DNA of 64,000 nt. Origin: Erythrobacter oryzae (GTDB lineage: Bacteria > Pseudomonadota > Alphaproteobacteria > Sphingomonadales > Sphingomonadaceae). Location: assembly GCF_030271515.1 (NCBI RefSeq), contig NZ_JASCXI010000004.1, positions 558,001-622,000 on the forward strand. The letters are read 5' to 3'. The notes below the pieces were generated by a model that searched no databases, was not told where the DNA came from, and saw only the letters and a program-made list of their open reading frames with translations. A program made the position numbers and the translations under genes. Positions 8,498 through 16,170 of this stretch are shown piece by piece. Within the stretch, counting starts at the first letter, position 1. Every line of letters starts with the position of its first letter.

Positions 8498-8531
8498 GTC
8501 CCTCCCCGTTGCGTAGCAATGGGGAGGGACT
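8498..8531. repeat. family A repeat, collapsed copy (outer hairpin only)
   Basis: Only the outer hairpin of family A is present: GTCCCTCCCCGT, stem-loop with TTGC/GCAA, then ATGGGGAGGGAC. The GGTGGC arm, the second hairpin and the GGAGGGG end are missing, so the sequence reads as a self-complementary remnant. It abuts family B on one side and the 3' end of the gene on the minus strand on the other. Confidence 0.8.
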
Positions 8532-8536
8532 GGGTC

Positions 8537-10087
8537 CTAACGCGGCGTCAGATCAATCGCCTCCTGAAAGCTTGCGCGCATTCCGCAGGTGACGAATTCC
8601 ATCGCCTCGTCCGGGGTATCGCCGGAATTGCCGCTGTAGCGCAGGACGATCCGCCGACCGTCAACGCGGAACAGCGGCACCTTAAGTCCCGCCTCGCTGC
8701 GCGCGCTCCACCAACCGCTCGTCTGGTCGAACCGTGCCGCCGCCACGCCCAGGTCGCACATATGCGCATTGGCACCCAGCGCAAAGCCTTCGGCAGCGAT
8801 GCTGCCATCGGGATTGCCCGTGAGGGTGATTTGCTGGTTGCTCGCGTCGATCAGCACGGGGAGGATGCGCTCATAGAGCGGGCCTGAACGCGTCGCGTCT
8901 GGGAGCGGGAGGCTGTCGTGATGATAGGTCACGCTCTCGCCCGGTTTCAGCGTGATGCCGGGGCCGAGCACGCCGCGCAGCACCGCGATGCGCGCCTGAT
9001 AGAGGTCGGCAAGGCACGTCCGGTCGCCCCCGCACTTGTCGCGCAAGGCGAGCCAGCGGCGCTGCGCGGCAAGGTCGCCCTTCCCCGCGGCGCGCGCCGC
9101 TGCCCATGCCGCCGCGAGGTCGCGGTCGAGGCTGCGCAATTCGCTTTCGTATTCGCCGCAGAGCGTCTTCTCGATCGGCGCGGTGGCCTTTGCGCAATCG
9201 AAGGAGGGTCTGTCTTGCGTGCTGGCCTTCGCGCCAGTCGCTTCCATCAGCTTCCGCGCTTCCTCGGCGGTGAGGGTAACGATGGCGGGGAAACTGGCCC
9301 CCTCCCCCGGCTCGCTGGGATAGGGCGAGGTGTAGGACTTCGCCATTCGCACCGGTCCGGCAATCTGCGCATCACCAAGAGAGGCAAAGGCGGCCGGGGC
9401 AATGATCGTGCCGTCGAGCACCGCGCCTGCAACCCCCTTGGCGTCCCACAGCCACAACCCGCTGATGTCGGCACGGGTCAGGTCGGCACTGGCAAAGTCG
9501 GGCGCGCCGTTGATGCACCATAGGTCGATGGTGATCCCGCAGGCGAAACTCGCGTCGGTCAGGTTGGCCGCCCGGAAGCTGACGTCACCGAAATCCGCGC
9601 CCTGCCACGCCGAGACGAAGCGCATTCCGGTCAAATCAGCGCCGGCGAAGTCGGAGCCTGCGAGGTTCACGCCGTGGGTGGAGAGCCCCGGCCAGCGCAC
9701 TCGGGCGGCCTTGGCGCCGGTGAAGGCGATGCGCACCAGCCGCAGGTTCGGGATGGCGGTGCCTTCCCAATTGGTGCCCTCGAGCTCGGTCTCGGCGAGG
9801 CAGGCGCCTGCCAGCAGCGGCGCGAGGGGGCGCATGTCCGCGCCCTTGAGGCTGCCGCCCAGCACGACGCGGCGCTTGCCGTTAGGCGCTGCTGCGAGGG
9901 CTTCGGCGAGGGCGGCGGGGTTGGTCATCGCGCGCGCGTCGATGATCGCCCAACCGGAGCGGGTGGCGGCGGCATCCTTGCCGGGCATGGCGCACAGGTC
10001 GGTCACGGGCGGGTCTTCGGCCAGTTCTGGGGGCGGAACCTCCGGCTCCTGCGCGGCCAGAGCGAGCGCGGCGGCGAGCGTGAACAT
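8537..10087 (-). CDS. Secreted protein with pentapeptide repeats and an LprI-like domain
   Basis: A 516-residue exported protein of unknown function. A short signal peptide (MFTLAAALALAAQ) is followed by a proline-rich stretch. Residues about 80-230 hold a right-handed pentapeptide-repeat region with A(D/N)LT-type units such as ANLTDASF, GADLTGMRF and SADLTRADI. Residues about 290-370 match the LprI/DUF1311 pattern: FDCAKATAPIEKTLCGEYES and RWLALRDKCGGDRTCLADLYQARI, with paired cysteines. The last 140 residues look like a beta-rich domain with two cysteines (MCDLG, VTCGM). LprI-type domains are known from lysozyme-inhibitor lipoproteins; whether inhibition applies here is unknown. ATG at 10087. 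Monocistronic, flanked on both sides by repeats. Confidence 0.7.
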   Translation of the reverse strand: MFTLAAALALAAQEPEVPPPELAEDPPVTDLCAMPGKDAAATRSGWAIIDARAMTNPAALAEALAAAPNGKRRVVLGGSLKGADMRPLAPLLAGACLAETELEGTNWEGTAIPNLRLVRIAFTGAKAARVRWPGLSTHGVNLAGSDFAGADLTGMRFVSAWQGADFGDVSFRAANLTDASFACGITIDLWCINGAPDFASADLTRADISGLWLWDAKGVAGAVLDGTIIAPAAFASLGDAQIAGPVRMAKSYTSPYPSEPGEGASFPAIVTLTAEEARKLMEATGAKASTQDRPSFDCAKATAPIEKTLCGEYESELRSLDRDLAAAWAAARAAGKGDLAAQRRWLALRDKCGGDRTCLADLYQARIAVLRGVLGPGITLKPGESVTYHHDSLPLPDATRSGPLYERILPVLIDASNQQITLTGNPDGSIAAEGFALGANAHMCDLGVAAARFDQTSGWWSARSEAGLKVPLFRVDGRRIVLRYSGNSGDTPDEAMEFVTCGMRASFQEAIDLTPR

Positions 10088-10161
10088 TGGCGGCGGTTCC
10101 TCCCGATCTGGAGGTTACGCGAAGGCATGGCGCTAGACAAATCCCGCCGACAAGAGGGATA

Positions 10162-10300
10162 TTCCCTCCCCGTCCTGAAAGGATGGGGAGGTGGCATGTG
10201 CCGCAGGCGGCTGACGGAGGGGTCTGCCCGCTTGCAGCCTTACCCCTCCGTCACCGCTTCGCGGTGCCACCTCCCCATTCCTGCGGAACGGGGAGGGACT
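10162..10300. repeat. family A palindromic repeat, inverted pair
   Basis: Two half-units, 10162-10224 and 10241-10300, head to head with a 16-base spacer. Inner stems are GCCGC/GCGGC and CACCGC/GCGGTG; outer stems are GTCCT/AGGAT and GTTCC/GGAAT. Together with the family B copy that follows, it fills the 345-base gap between the pentapeptide gene and RNase P RNA. Confidence 0.9.
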
Positions 10301-10333
10301 GGCCATATAACGCTGATCCGGCCCGCCAACGGA

Positions 10334-10431
10334 CGGGCCGCAAGGGCGAACGCCCGCCCGCAGCGGGTCCGTAGCGCAGCGAAGGACGTCTAGCGAGGAC
10401 GTGCCCGCGGAGGCAGGCACGCAAACAAAAA
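10334..10431. repeat. family B multi-hairpin intergenic repeat
   Basis: Contains GGGCCGCAAGGGCGAACGCC, the CGCCCGCAGCGGG hairpin, GTCTAGCGAGGAC and a closing GTGCCCGCGGAGGCAGGCAC inverted repeat followed by GCAAACAAAAAA. Block order is the same as at 5024. It lies directly downstream of the RNase P RNA terminator. Confidence 0.7.
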
Positions 10432-10432
10432 A

Positions 10433-10842
10433 TCAGGGGGCCATCATAAGCCGGGTTCTGTCTCCGCGGGCGGTATCCTTGCGGACGGGCCTGCGGTGGC
10501 AGCCATTCATCTGGGCGGGGGATTGCTCCCACGCTCTAGCAGCCAACCCGGGTCTCTCGGCGCGAAACACGCCTGCCCGCCGTGAAGCGGGCGCGAGACC
10601 CCTATTCGGCCTTGCTCCGGGTGGGGTTTGCCATGCGGTTGCCGTTGCCGGCCCCCCGGTGCGCTTTTACCGCACCCTTTCACCCTTGCCTGTGCCCCGA
10701 AGGGCCATCGGCGGTTTGCTCTCTGTGGCACTTTCCCTTGCCGCCATTGCGAGCGACCGGCGGGCGTTACCCGCCACCCTTGTTTCGTGGAGCCCGGACT
10801 TTCCTCGCGCCCGAAAGCACGCGGCTGCCTCAGGCCCCCTGA
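10433..10842 (-). ncRNA. rnpB: RNase P RNA (bacterial type A)
   Basis: Catalytic RNA of RNase P, which matures tRNA 5' ends. Three independent signals agree. First, the conserved 5' block GAGGAAAGTCCGGGCTCC is at 10806-10789 on the minus strand. Second, the conserved 3' block ACAGAACCCGGCTTAT is at 10461-10446. Third, the ends pair perfectly as helix P1 (TCAGGGGGCC at 10842-10833 with GGCCCCCTGA at 10442-10433). P1 is followed at once by a T-run, so P1 itself probably acts as the terminator hairpin. The interior contains the expected GC-rich hairpins and an AGNNNNAT-like P4 partner region. Length, about 410 nt, is normal for alphaproteobacteria. The exact 5' end could extend some bases upstream. 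Confidence 0.95.
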
Positions 10843-10875
10843 CCGGCTGCCTATAGGCCGGCTACGCCGGGAAAG

Positions 10876-11589
10876 CTAGCGCGTCCGCCCCTGGTCGCGG
10901 TCGAGCAGCAATTGCCACAAGATCGCCGCCACCTCGCCATCGGGCACGCCGGTGATCCGCTCGGGCCGCCAGCGGCGCTCGAAGGCCTCGACCGCTTTCG
11001 CCTGATCGGTGATGTCGTAACCGAAGCGTTCCAGCGCGAGGAAGAAGCTGCCCCAGTTGTGGAACGGATTGCCCGCCGCAAGGCATTCGGGCTTGGGCAG
11101 GCACAGCTTGTGCTGCGCAAGCCGGTCCCACGGAAACAGCTCGCCCGGATCCACTTTGCGCATCGGCGCGACATCGGAGTGGCCGACGACGTTGGCGCGC
11201 GGGATGTCGTATTGCTTCACGATCCGGTGCAGCAGCGGGATCAGCGCGTCGATCTGCGCCTCGGCAAAGCCGCGATAGCCGAGGCCGTGGCCGGGATGGT
11301 CGAGCTCGATCCCGATGCTCGCCGAATTGACGTCGGGAATGCCGCGCCAGTAGCTCGCACCCGCATGCCATGCGCGCTTGTCCTCGGGGACGAGGCGGAT
11401 CACTCCGCCCTCCTCGGTGATGAGGTAATGCGCGCTGACCTTGGCCTCGGGATCGGTCAACCGCTCGATCGCCGCGCCGACCGGCTTCATCTCGGTATAG
11501 TGGATCACCGCCATGGTGATCGGCAGACTGCGTTCGTCGAAATTGGGCGAGAGGCGCTCCTCGTGAACCAGCTCGTCCTCCCCCTCCAT
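10876..11589 (-). CDS. N-acetylmuramoyl-L-alanine amidase (Amidase_2, AmiD/AmpD-like)
   Basis: A zinc amidase that cleaves the lactyl-amide bond between MurNAc and L-Ala, 237 residues. Likely metal ligands are His30 (VIHYTE), His137 (VVGHSDV) and Asp147 (KVDPGE), with Glu94 (SIGIELDH) in the position of the catalytic glutamate; AWHAG at residues 74-78 is the usual substrate loop. The C-terminal part (after residue 165) resembles a small peptidoglycan-binding-like helical region. No signal peptide is seen, which points to a cytosolic muropeptide recycling role, but a second start cannot be excluded. It lies 21 bases downstream of chpT on the same strand, so one transcript is plausible. Confidence 0.88.
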   Translation of the reverse strand: MEGEDELVHEERLSPNFDERSLPITMAVIHYTEMKPVGAAIERLTDPEAKVSAHYLITEEGGVIRLVPEDKRAWHAGASYWRGIPDVNSASIGIELDHPGHGLGYRGFAEAQIDALIPLLHRIVKQYDIPRANVVGHSDVAPMRKVDPGELFPWDRLAQHKLCLPKPECLAAGNPFHNWGSFFLALERFGYDITDQAKAVEAFERRWRPERITGVPDGEVAAILWQLLLDRDQGRTR

Positions 11590-11610
11590 TCGCGTCAGCC
11601 CCCCTTGCCC

Positions 11611-12264
11611 TTAACCGATCATGCCTTCGGGCTCGGGCAGCACCGCGCCCAGCACCAGCGCCCCGTCACCCAGCTTGTACTGGAGGCCGCCGTCCATCTC
11701 CTCGGCGAGCACGCAGATCATGTGCGCAGCGGCGGTGCGGCTGGTGATTTCGCCCGGCGCGAGTTCGCCCTGCAGCGCGCGGCCGATGGTCTCGTCGAAG
11801 GCGATGCGCTCGGCCCGCGCGCGGGCGACGATCTCGACCGCGCCGTCGCGCCGCTCGGCCCCGATGTCGAGCGTGCCGCCGCGCACCAGTGCATCCAGCG
11901 CGATCTGCGCGAGGTTGAGCAGCACCTTGACCGCAGGCTTGGGCAGGCTGGGTTCGGCAATCGCCCAGTTGACCTCGACCTTTTTGGCATCGCCAGCCAG
12001 CGCGTCGATCACCGCCTTGGCCTCGTCCACCGGGATCGCCTCGCCGAAGCCCCCGGCAGCGCCGAAGGCGAGGCGGAAGAACTTCAGCTTGTCGGTGCTG
12101 ATCTTCGCCGATTGCTCGAGCAGGTCGACCACCTGCGCGCGCATCTGCGGGTCTTTCTCCTCGGCGAGCAGCTCCAGCCCGTTGGCGAGCGCGCCGACCG
12201 GCGAGAGCATGTCGTGGCACAGGCGCGAGCACAGCATCGCGGCGAGATCGGTCTGGGAAATCAT
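11611..12264 (-). CDS. chpT: Histidine phosphotransferase ChpT
   Basis: Dimeric phosphotransferase that passes phosphate from the CckA hybrid kinase to the cell-cycle regulators CtrA and CpdR. The DHp-like helix carries the phosphorylated His17 in LCSRLCHDMLSPVGALANGLELL, preceded by DLAAML as in the Caulobacter protein. The remainder is a degenerate ATPase-like fold without ATP-binding boxes, as expected for ChpT. ATG at 12264 (MISQTD) is preferred: AGGACAG lies about nine bases upstream and homologues start here; upstream ATGs lie inside the preceding gene's end. 217 residues. It follows the JAMM protease gene by 10 bases. Confidence 0.92.
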   Translation of the reverse strand: MISQTDLAAMLCSRLCHDMLSPVGALANGLELLAEEKDPQMRAQVVDLLEQSAKISTDKLKFFRLAFGAAGGFGEAIPVDEAKAVIDALAGDAKKVEVNWAIAEPSLPKPAVKVLLNLAQIALDALVRGGTLDIGAERRDGAVEIVARARAERIAFDETIGRALQGELAPGEITSRTAAAHMICVLAEEMDGGLQYKLGDGALVLGAVLPEPEGMIG

Positions 12265-12274
12265 GCCCGCTGTC

Positions 12275-12670
12275 CTAGCCATCGATGATGGTAAATGGAA
12301 GTGCGACAAACCCTTGTTTGCCGTCCAGCCAGAACCTTGTGTCTTCCCCAGCGATGATCGCCCAGACTGCGCCGTCGCCGTTGGCCGAGGCGCGGTCGGT
12401 GGCCGAGGGCTCGGCGGGACCCCGCGGGTGCGAGTGGTAATAGCCGATCACCGCTGGTCCTGCGGCGCGCGCGGCGCGGTGCGCGTCGATCAGGGCTTGC
12501 GGGTCGACCTCGAAATGGGTTTGCGGCGAGGGGTGGACGTTGGCGGCAGGGCGGGATTCGGTAATGCACCCGCCCTCCCCCAGCAGGATGCCACAGGCCT
12601 CGAGCGGATGCGCGGCGGCGGCATGGGCGCGCATGGCCGCCAGGGCTTCGCTTGTCACGTCGATCCGCAT
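12275..12670 (-). CDS. JAMM/MPN-domain metalloprotease-like protein (Mov34 family)
   Basis: A 131-residue single-domain JAMM protein. All catalytic elements are present: Glu24 (PLEACGILLG), the HxH pair His79/His81 in GYYHSHPRGP, and Ser89/Asp92 in EPSATD. Stand-alone bacterial JAMM proteins cleave or process sulfur-carrier or ubiquitin-like proteins; no such partner gene lies nearby, so the substrate is unknown. Start is ATG at 12670 (MRIDVTSEA). Only 16 bases separate this start from the start of divergent rluD, which leaves no space for conventional promoters. It heads a minus-strand set with chpT and the amidase. Confidence 0.85.
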   Translation of the reverse strand: MRIDVTSEALAAMRAHAAAAHPLEACGILLGEGGCITESRPAANVHPSPQTHFEVDPQALIDAHRAARAAGPAVIGYYHSHPRGPAEPSATDRASANGDGAVWAIIAGEDTRFWLDGKQGFVALPFTIIDG

Positions 12671-12686
12671 CGCGCATGGCCATAGC

Positions 12687-13640
12687 ATGGCCGACAGCGA
12701 AATCATCACCGGCACCATCGCCGCCCCTGCCCGCCTCGACAAGGCGCTGGCCGAGGCGACGGGGCTCAGCCGTGCGCGGGTGCAGGGGCTGATCGAGGAA
12801 GGCCGCGTCGATGTCGCGGGCAAGACCGCGACCAGCGCTTCGGCCAAGGTCGCCGCCGATACTCCGTTCCGCATCATCCTCGCCGCCGCCATGCCCGCCG
12901 CAGCCCAGCCCGAGGACATTCCGCTTATCATCGCATACGAGGACCAGCACCTCGTCGTGGTCGACAAGCCTGCGGGGATGGTCGTCCACCCGGCGGTGGG
13001 CAACATCACCGGCACGCTGGTCAATGCGCTGCTGCACCACTGCCGGGGCAACCTCAGCGGCATCAACGGGGTCGCGCGGCCGGGGATCGTGCACCGGATC
13101 GACAAGGACACCTCCGGGCTGCTGGTCATCGCCAAGTCCGACGCCGCGCACGAGGGCCTCGCCGCGCAATTTGCCGCGCACACCGTCCACCGCCGCTATA
13201 TCGCGGTCTGCGCCGGGCACCCCTCCCCGGCCGAGGGCACCATCGACGCGCGCATCGGCCGCTCGGACGCGGACCGAAAGAAAATGACGGTGCTGCCCAA
13301 CAATTCCTCGCGCGGGAAATCGGCCGTGACCCATTACAAGGTGATCCGACGGCTCGAAGACGCTGCCGTGATCGAATGCCGGCTGGAGACGGGGCGCACC
13401 CACCAGGTCCGCGTTCACTGTGCGTCAATCGGCCACCCTTTATTGGGAGACCCTGCCTATGGCCGCACCCCGAAACAGCTTCGTCCCGTTCTCGAGCGAC
13501 TCGGCTTCGCCCGTCAGGCGCTCCATGCCGCAGAATTGGGCTTCCAGCACCCGCTCACGGGCGAAATGGTGCAATTCCGGAGCAATCTGCCGCAAGACAT
13601 GGCGGAACTGATCGACGAACTCAGCCGTAGTGATCGATGA
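12687..13640 (+). CDS. rluD: 23S rRNA pseudouridine synthase RluD family
   Basis: Pseudouridine synthase that modifies helix 69 of 23S rRNA in the cytosol. An N-terminal S4 RNA-binding domain (RLDKALAEATGLSRARVQGLIEEGRV) precedes the catalytic domain with the catalytic aspartate in GIVHRIDKDTSGLLVIAKS; the later TGRTHQVRVHCASIGHPLLGDPAYG block is standard for the family. 317 residues. ATG at 12687; no convincing ribosome binding site is visible, as for its divergent neighbour, which suggests leaderless or internally promoted transcripts. rpoH follows 114 bases downstream. Confidence 0.93.
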   Translation: MADSEIITGTIAAPARLDKALAEATGLSRARVQGLIEEGRVDVAGKTATSASAKVAADTPFRIILAAAMPAAAQPEDIPLIIAYEDQHLVVVDKPAGMVVHPAVGNITGTLVNALLHHCRGNLSGINGVARPGIVHRIDKDTSGLLVIAKSDAAHEGLAAQFAAHTVHRRYIAVCAGHPSPAEGTIDARIGRSDADRKKMTVLPNNSSRGKSAVTHYKVIRRLEDAAVIECRLETGRTHQVRVHCASIGHPLLGDPAYGRTPKQLRPVLERLGFARQALHAAELGFQHPLTGEMVQFRSNLPQDMAELIDELSRSDR

Positions 13641-13754
13641 AACGCGCATACATCAGATCGATTTTCGCGTATAACTTGAATCCGTGGCCCAGCGCGACGG
13701 ATGCCCATCAGGGGTCCTTGCCAAGCGGTCGACGCTAGAAAGGTTAGGTAACCA

Positions 13755-14660
13755 GTGACCAAGACTAAAGCCGCCTCGATGCCGGCGCTCTCGGGTGAGC
13801 AGTCGCTCAACCGCTATCTCGCCGAAATCCGCAAGTTCCCGGTGCTGACGGCCGAGCAGGAATACATGCTCGCCAAGCGCTATCAGGAACACGAAGACCC
13901 CGAGGCCGCCGCCCAGCTCGTTTCCAGCCACCTGCGGCTCGTCGCGAAGATCGCGATGGGGTATCGCGGCTATGGCCTGCCCGTCGCCGACCTCATTTCG
14001 GAAGGCAACGTGGGCCTTATGCAGGGCGTCAAGAAGTTCGAACCCGATCGCGGCTTCCGCCTCGCGACCTACGCGATGTGGTGGATCAAGGCGAGCATTC
14101 AGGAGTATATCCTGCGCTCGTGGAGCCTCGTGAAGATGGGCACCACCGCCGCGCAGAAGAAGCTGTTCTTCAACCTTCGCCGGATGAAGAAGAACCTCGA
14201 CGCCTACGAGGACAGCGACCTGCGCCCCGACGATCTCGCCAAGATCGCGACCGACCTCGGCGTGCCCGAGCAGGAAGTGGTCAACATGAACCGCCGGATG
14301 ATGATGGGCGGCGATGCCTCGCTCAACGTCTCCTTGCGCGGGGCCGAAGAAGGCTCGGGCGAATGGCAGGACTGGCTGGCGGATGACCGCCCCTTGCAGG
14401 ACGAGACCGTCGCCGAAAGCCAGGAATCGCAGATGCGCATGGAGATGCTGTCCGAAGCGATGGGCAGCCTCAACGAGCGCGAACGCCACATCCTCACCGA
14501 ACGCCGCCTGACCGAGAAGCCCCAGACGCTGGAAGAGCTCAGCCAGGAATACGACGTCAGCCGCGAACGCATCCGCCAGATCGAGGTGCGCGCCTTCGAA
14601 AAGCTCCAGAAGGCGATGCAGCGGATCGCGGGCGAGAGGCTGCTGCCGGGCGTGGCCTGA
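13755..14660 (+). CDS. rpoH: RNA polymerase sigma-32 factor (heat shock)
   Basis: Sigma factor for heat-shock genes. Region 2 is present as EGNVGLMQGVKKFEPDRGFRLATYAMWWIKASIQEYILRSW written in the usual order, and the RpoH-specific box follows as QKKLFFNLRR. Region 4 carries LNERERHI and the helix-turn-helix LEELSQEYDVSRERIRQIEVRA. 301 residues. GTG start at 13755 follows AGGTTAGGTAACCA, an imperfect palindrome (GGTTA-GG-TAACC) that overlaps the ribosome site. A strong terminator follows at 14685. Some alphaproteobacteria carry two rpoH genes; which paralogue this is cannot be told here. Confidence 0.95.
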   Translation: MTKTKAASMPALSGEQSLNRYLAEIRKFPVLTAEQEYMLAKRYQEHEDPEAAAQLVSSHLRLVAKIAMGYRGYGLPVADLISEGNVGLMQGVKKFEPDRGFRLATYAMWWIKASIQEYILRSWSLVKMGTTAAQKKLFFNLRRMKKNLDAYEDSDLRPDDLAKIATDLGVPEQEVVNMNRRMMMGGDASLNVSLRGAEEGSGEWQDWLADDRPLQDETVAESQESQMRMEMLSEAMGSLNERERHILTERRLTEKPQTLEELSQEYDVSRERIRQIEVRAFEKLQKAMQRIAGERLLPGVA

Positions 14661-14684
14661 CAGCGCACCGTCACGAAAACGAAA

Positions 14685-14714
14685 GGGCGCCGCGAGAGAT
14701 CGCGGCGCCCTTTT
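14685..14714 (+). terminator. Rho-independent terminator after rpoH, bidirectional
   Basis: An 11-bp perfect stem GGGCGCCGCGA/TCGCGGCGCCC with a GAGA loop, followed by TTTT on the plus strand and preceded by GAAA and AAAAC, so it can also serve the convergent peptidase gene on the minus strand. Confidence 0.9.
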
Positions 14715-14733
14715 CGCATTCGGGGCTGACGGG

Positions 14734-16065
14734 CTACCTCTTCTTCCCCGCCAGATCCATCACCGCAGCGACCATCGCCCGCGCACCTACGGTGATGCTC
14801 TCCCTCGGCGCGATCTGGAACAGAGGGGAGTGGTGGCCGGCGATCGGCGGCCCGCCTGCCTTGGCCGCGGCGATGCGCTCTGGCGTCGTCCCGCCGACCG
14901 CGAAGTAGTAGCCCGGCACGCCCAGCCCCGGCGCGACGAAATAGGTGAAGTCCTCCGCGCCCATGTTCTGCTGCTCGAAGGGCACCACCGCGCCTTCGCC
15001 CAGCGCGCGCTTCATCGCCGCGTTCAGGCGGCGCGCGAGCGCGGGGTCGTTGATGGTCGTCGGCGTGCCCGAGAAGTGCTTGACCGTCACCGGCATGTCG
15101 TCGGGCAGCCCGTGCGCCTTGCCGATATTGACCGCGATCCGCTCGACCAGCGCGATCACCTTGGCGCGCGTCTCCTCGTCATTGGCGCGTACCGTCAGCT
15201 TGAGGTTCGCCTCGTCAGAGATGATGTTGTAGGCCGACCCGGCGTGGAAGGCGCCGACCGTCACCACCACCGGCTTGAGCGGAGAAATCTCTAGTGAATC
15301 AATGGATTGCAACGCGGTGACGATCTGCGAGGCGATGTAGACGGGGTCCTTGCCCAGGTGCGGCGAGGCGCCGTGGGTGCCGATCCCGGGCACCCGCACG
15401 TCGAGCGTGTCGGAGCTCGAATACTGGATGCCCTCGGCGGCCGAGACCACGCCCGTCGGCAGTTCTGCGGCGACATGGAAGGCGAGCGCGTAGTCGGGCT
15501 TGCCGAAACGCTGGTAGAGCCCGTCCTCCATCATCCGCTTGGCCCCGCGCACGCCTTCCTCGGCGGGCTGGACGACGAACATCAGCGTGCCGCTCCACTG
15601 GCCCTTGGTGGCTGCGAGCCGCCGCGCGGTGGCGATCATCGCGGTGATGTGGGTATCGTGCCCGCAGGCGTGCATGGTGGGATATTCCTTCCCGTCCTCG
15701 CCCACCTGCTTCGCCTTCGAGGCATAGGCGAGGCCGGTCTTCTCCTCGACCGGCAGCCCGTCCATGTCGGCACGGACCAGGATCAGCGGGCCCTTGCCGT
15801 TCCTGAGGATGCCCACCACCCCGGTGCCGCCCACGCCCGTCGTCACCTCGAGCCCGGCCGCCTTAAGCTCGGCCGCCATCTTGGCCGCGGTGCGGTTTTC
15901 GAGGAAGCCGAGTTCGGGGTTCTGGTGGAAGTCGAGGAACAGCGGCGCGAGGTAGCTGTCGTATTCCGCCTCGATCGCCTCTTTGGTGGCGACATCCTCG
16001 GCCCATGCGGGCGAGGCGGCGGCGGCCAGCGCGAGGGCGCTTGCGGCGAGGTGGAACAGGCGCAT
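14734..16065 (-). CDS. M20 family amidohydrolase/peptidase, exported
   Basis: A zinc metallopeptidase of the M20D (amidohydrolase, HipO/IAA-amino-acid hydrolase-like) group with a signal peptide (MRLFHLAASALALAAAASPA, cleavage near AWA-ED), placing it in the periplasm. Metal-site motifs are in order: VRADMDGLPV, HACGHDTH, PAEEGVRGAKRM, FHVAAE, and a final GHHSPLF. The dimerisation domain sits between about residues 200 and 320. 443 residues. ATG at 16065; longer upstream reading has no family sequence. It stands alone, convergent with rpoH. Confidence 0.9.
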   Translation of the reverse strand: MRLFHLAASALALAAAASPAWAEDVATKEAIEAEYDSYLAPLFLDFHQNPELGFLENRTAAKMAAELKAAGLEVTTGVGGTGVVGILRNGKGPLILVRADMDGLPVEEKTGLAYASKAKQVGEDGKEYPTMHACGHDTHITAMIATARRLAATKGQWSGTLMFVVQPAEEGVRGAKRMMEDGLYQRFGKPDYALAFHVAAELPTGVVSAAEGIQYSSSDTLDVRVPGIGTHGASPHLGKDPVYIASQIVTALQSIDSLEISPLKPVVVTVGAFHAGSAYNIISDEANLKLTVRANDEETRAKVIALVERIAVNIGKAHGLPDDMPVTVKHFSGTPTTINDPALARRLNAAMKRALGEGAVVPFEQQNMGAEDFTYFVAPGLGVPGYYFAVGGTTPERIAAAKAGGPPIAGHHSPLFQIAPRESITVGARAMVAAVMDLAGKKR

Positions 16066-16170
16066 GTCGGTGGTCTCCCCTTGAGTTTGACCGCAAGCTA
16101 GCCGCCGCCAGCGCGGGCACGCAAGCGCGGATGCTTCACACGTCCCCCGCGCTGCGCTAGAGCCGGGCAC

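Noticed and set aside
12671..13183. N-terminal extension of the JAMM protein.
   Set aside because: It is antisense to rluD and has no domain similarity; the JAMM family begins near the ATG at 12670.
13675..13708. CTTGAA and CCCAT upstream of rpoH as an RpoH-type heat-shock promoter.
   Set aside because: The spacing of 23 bases is too long for sigma-32 consensus (about 13-17), so the match is probably chance.
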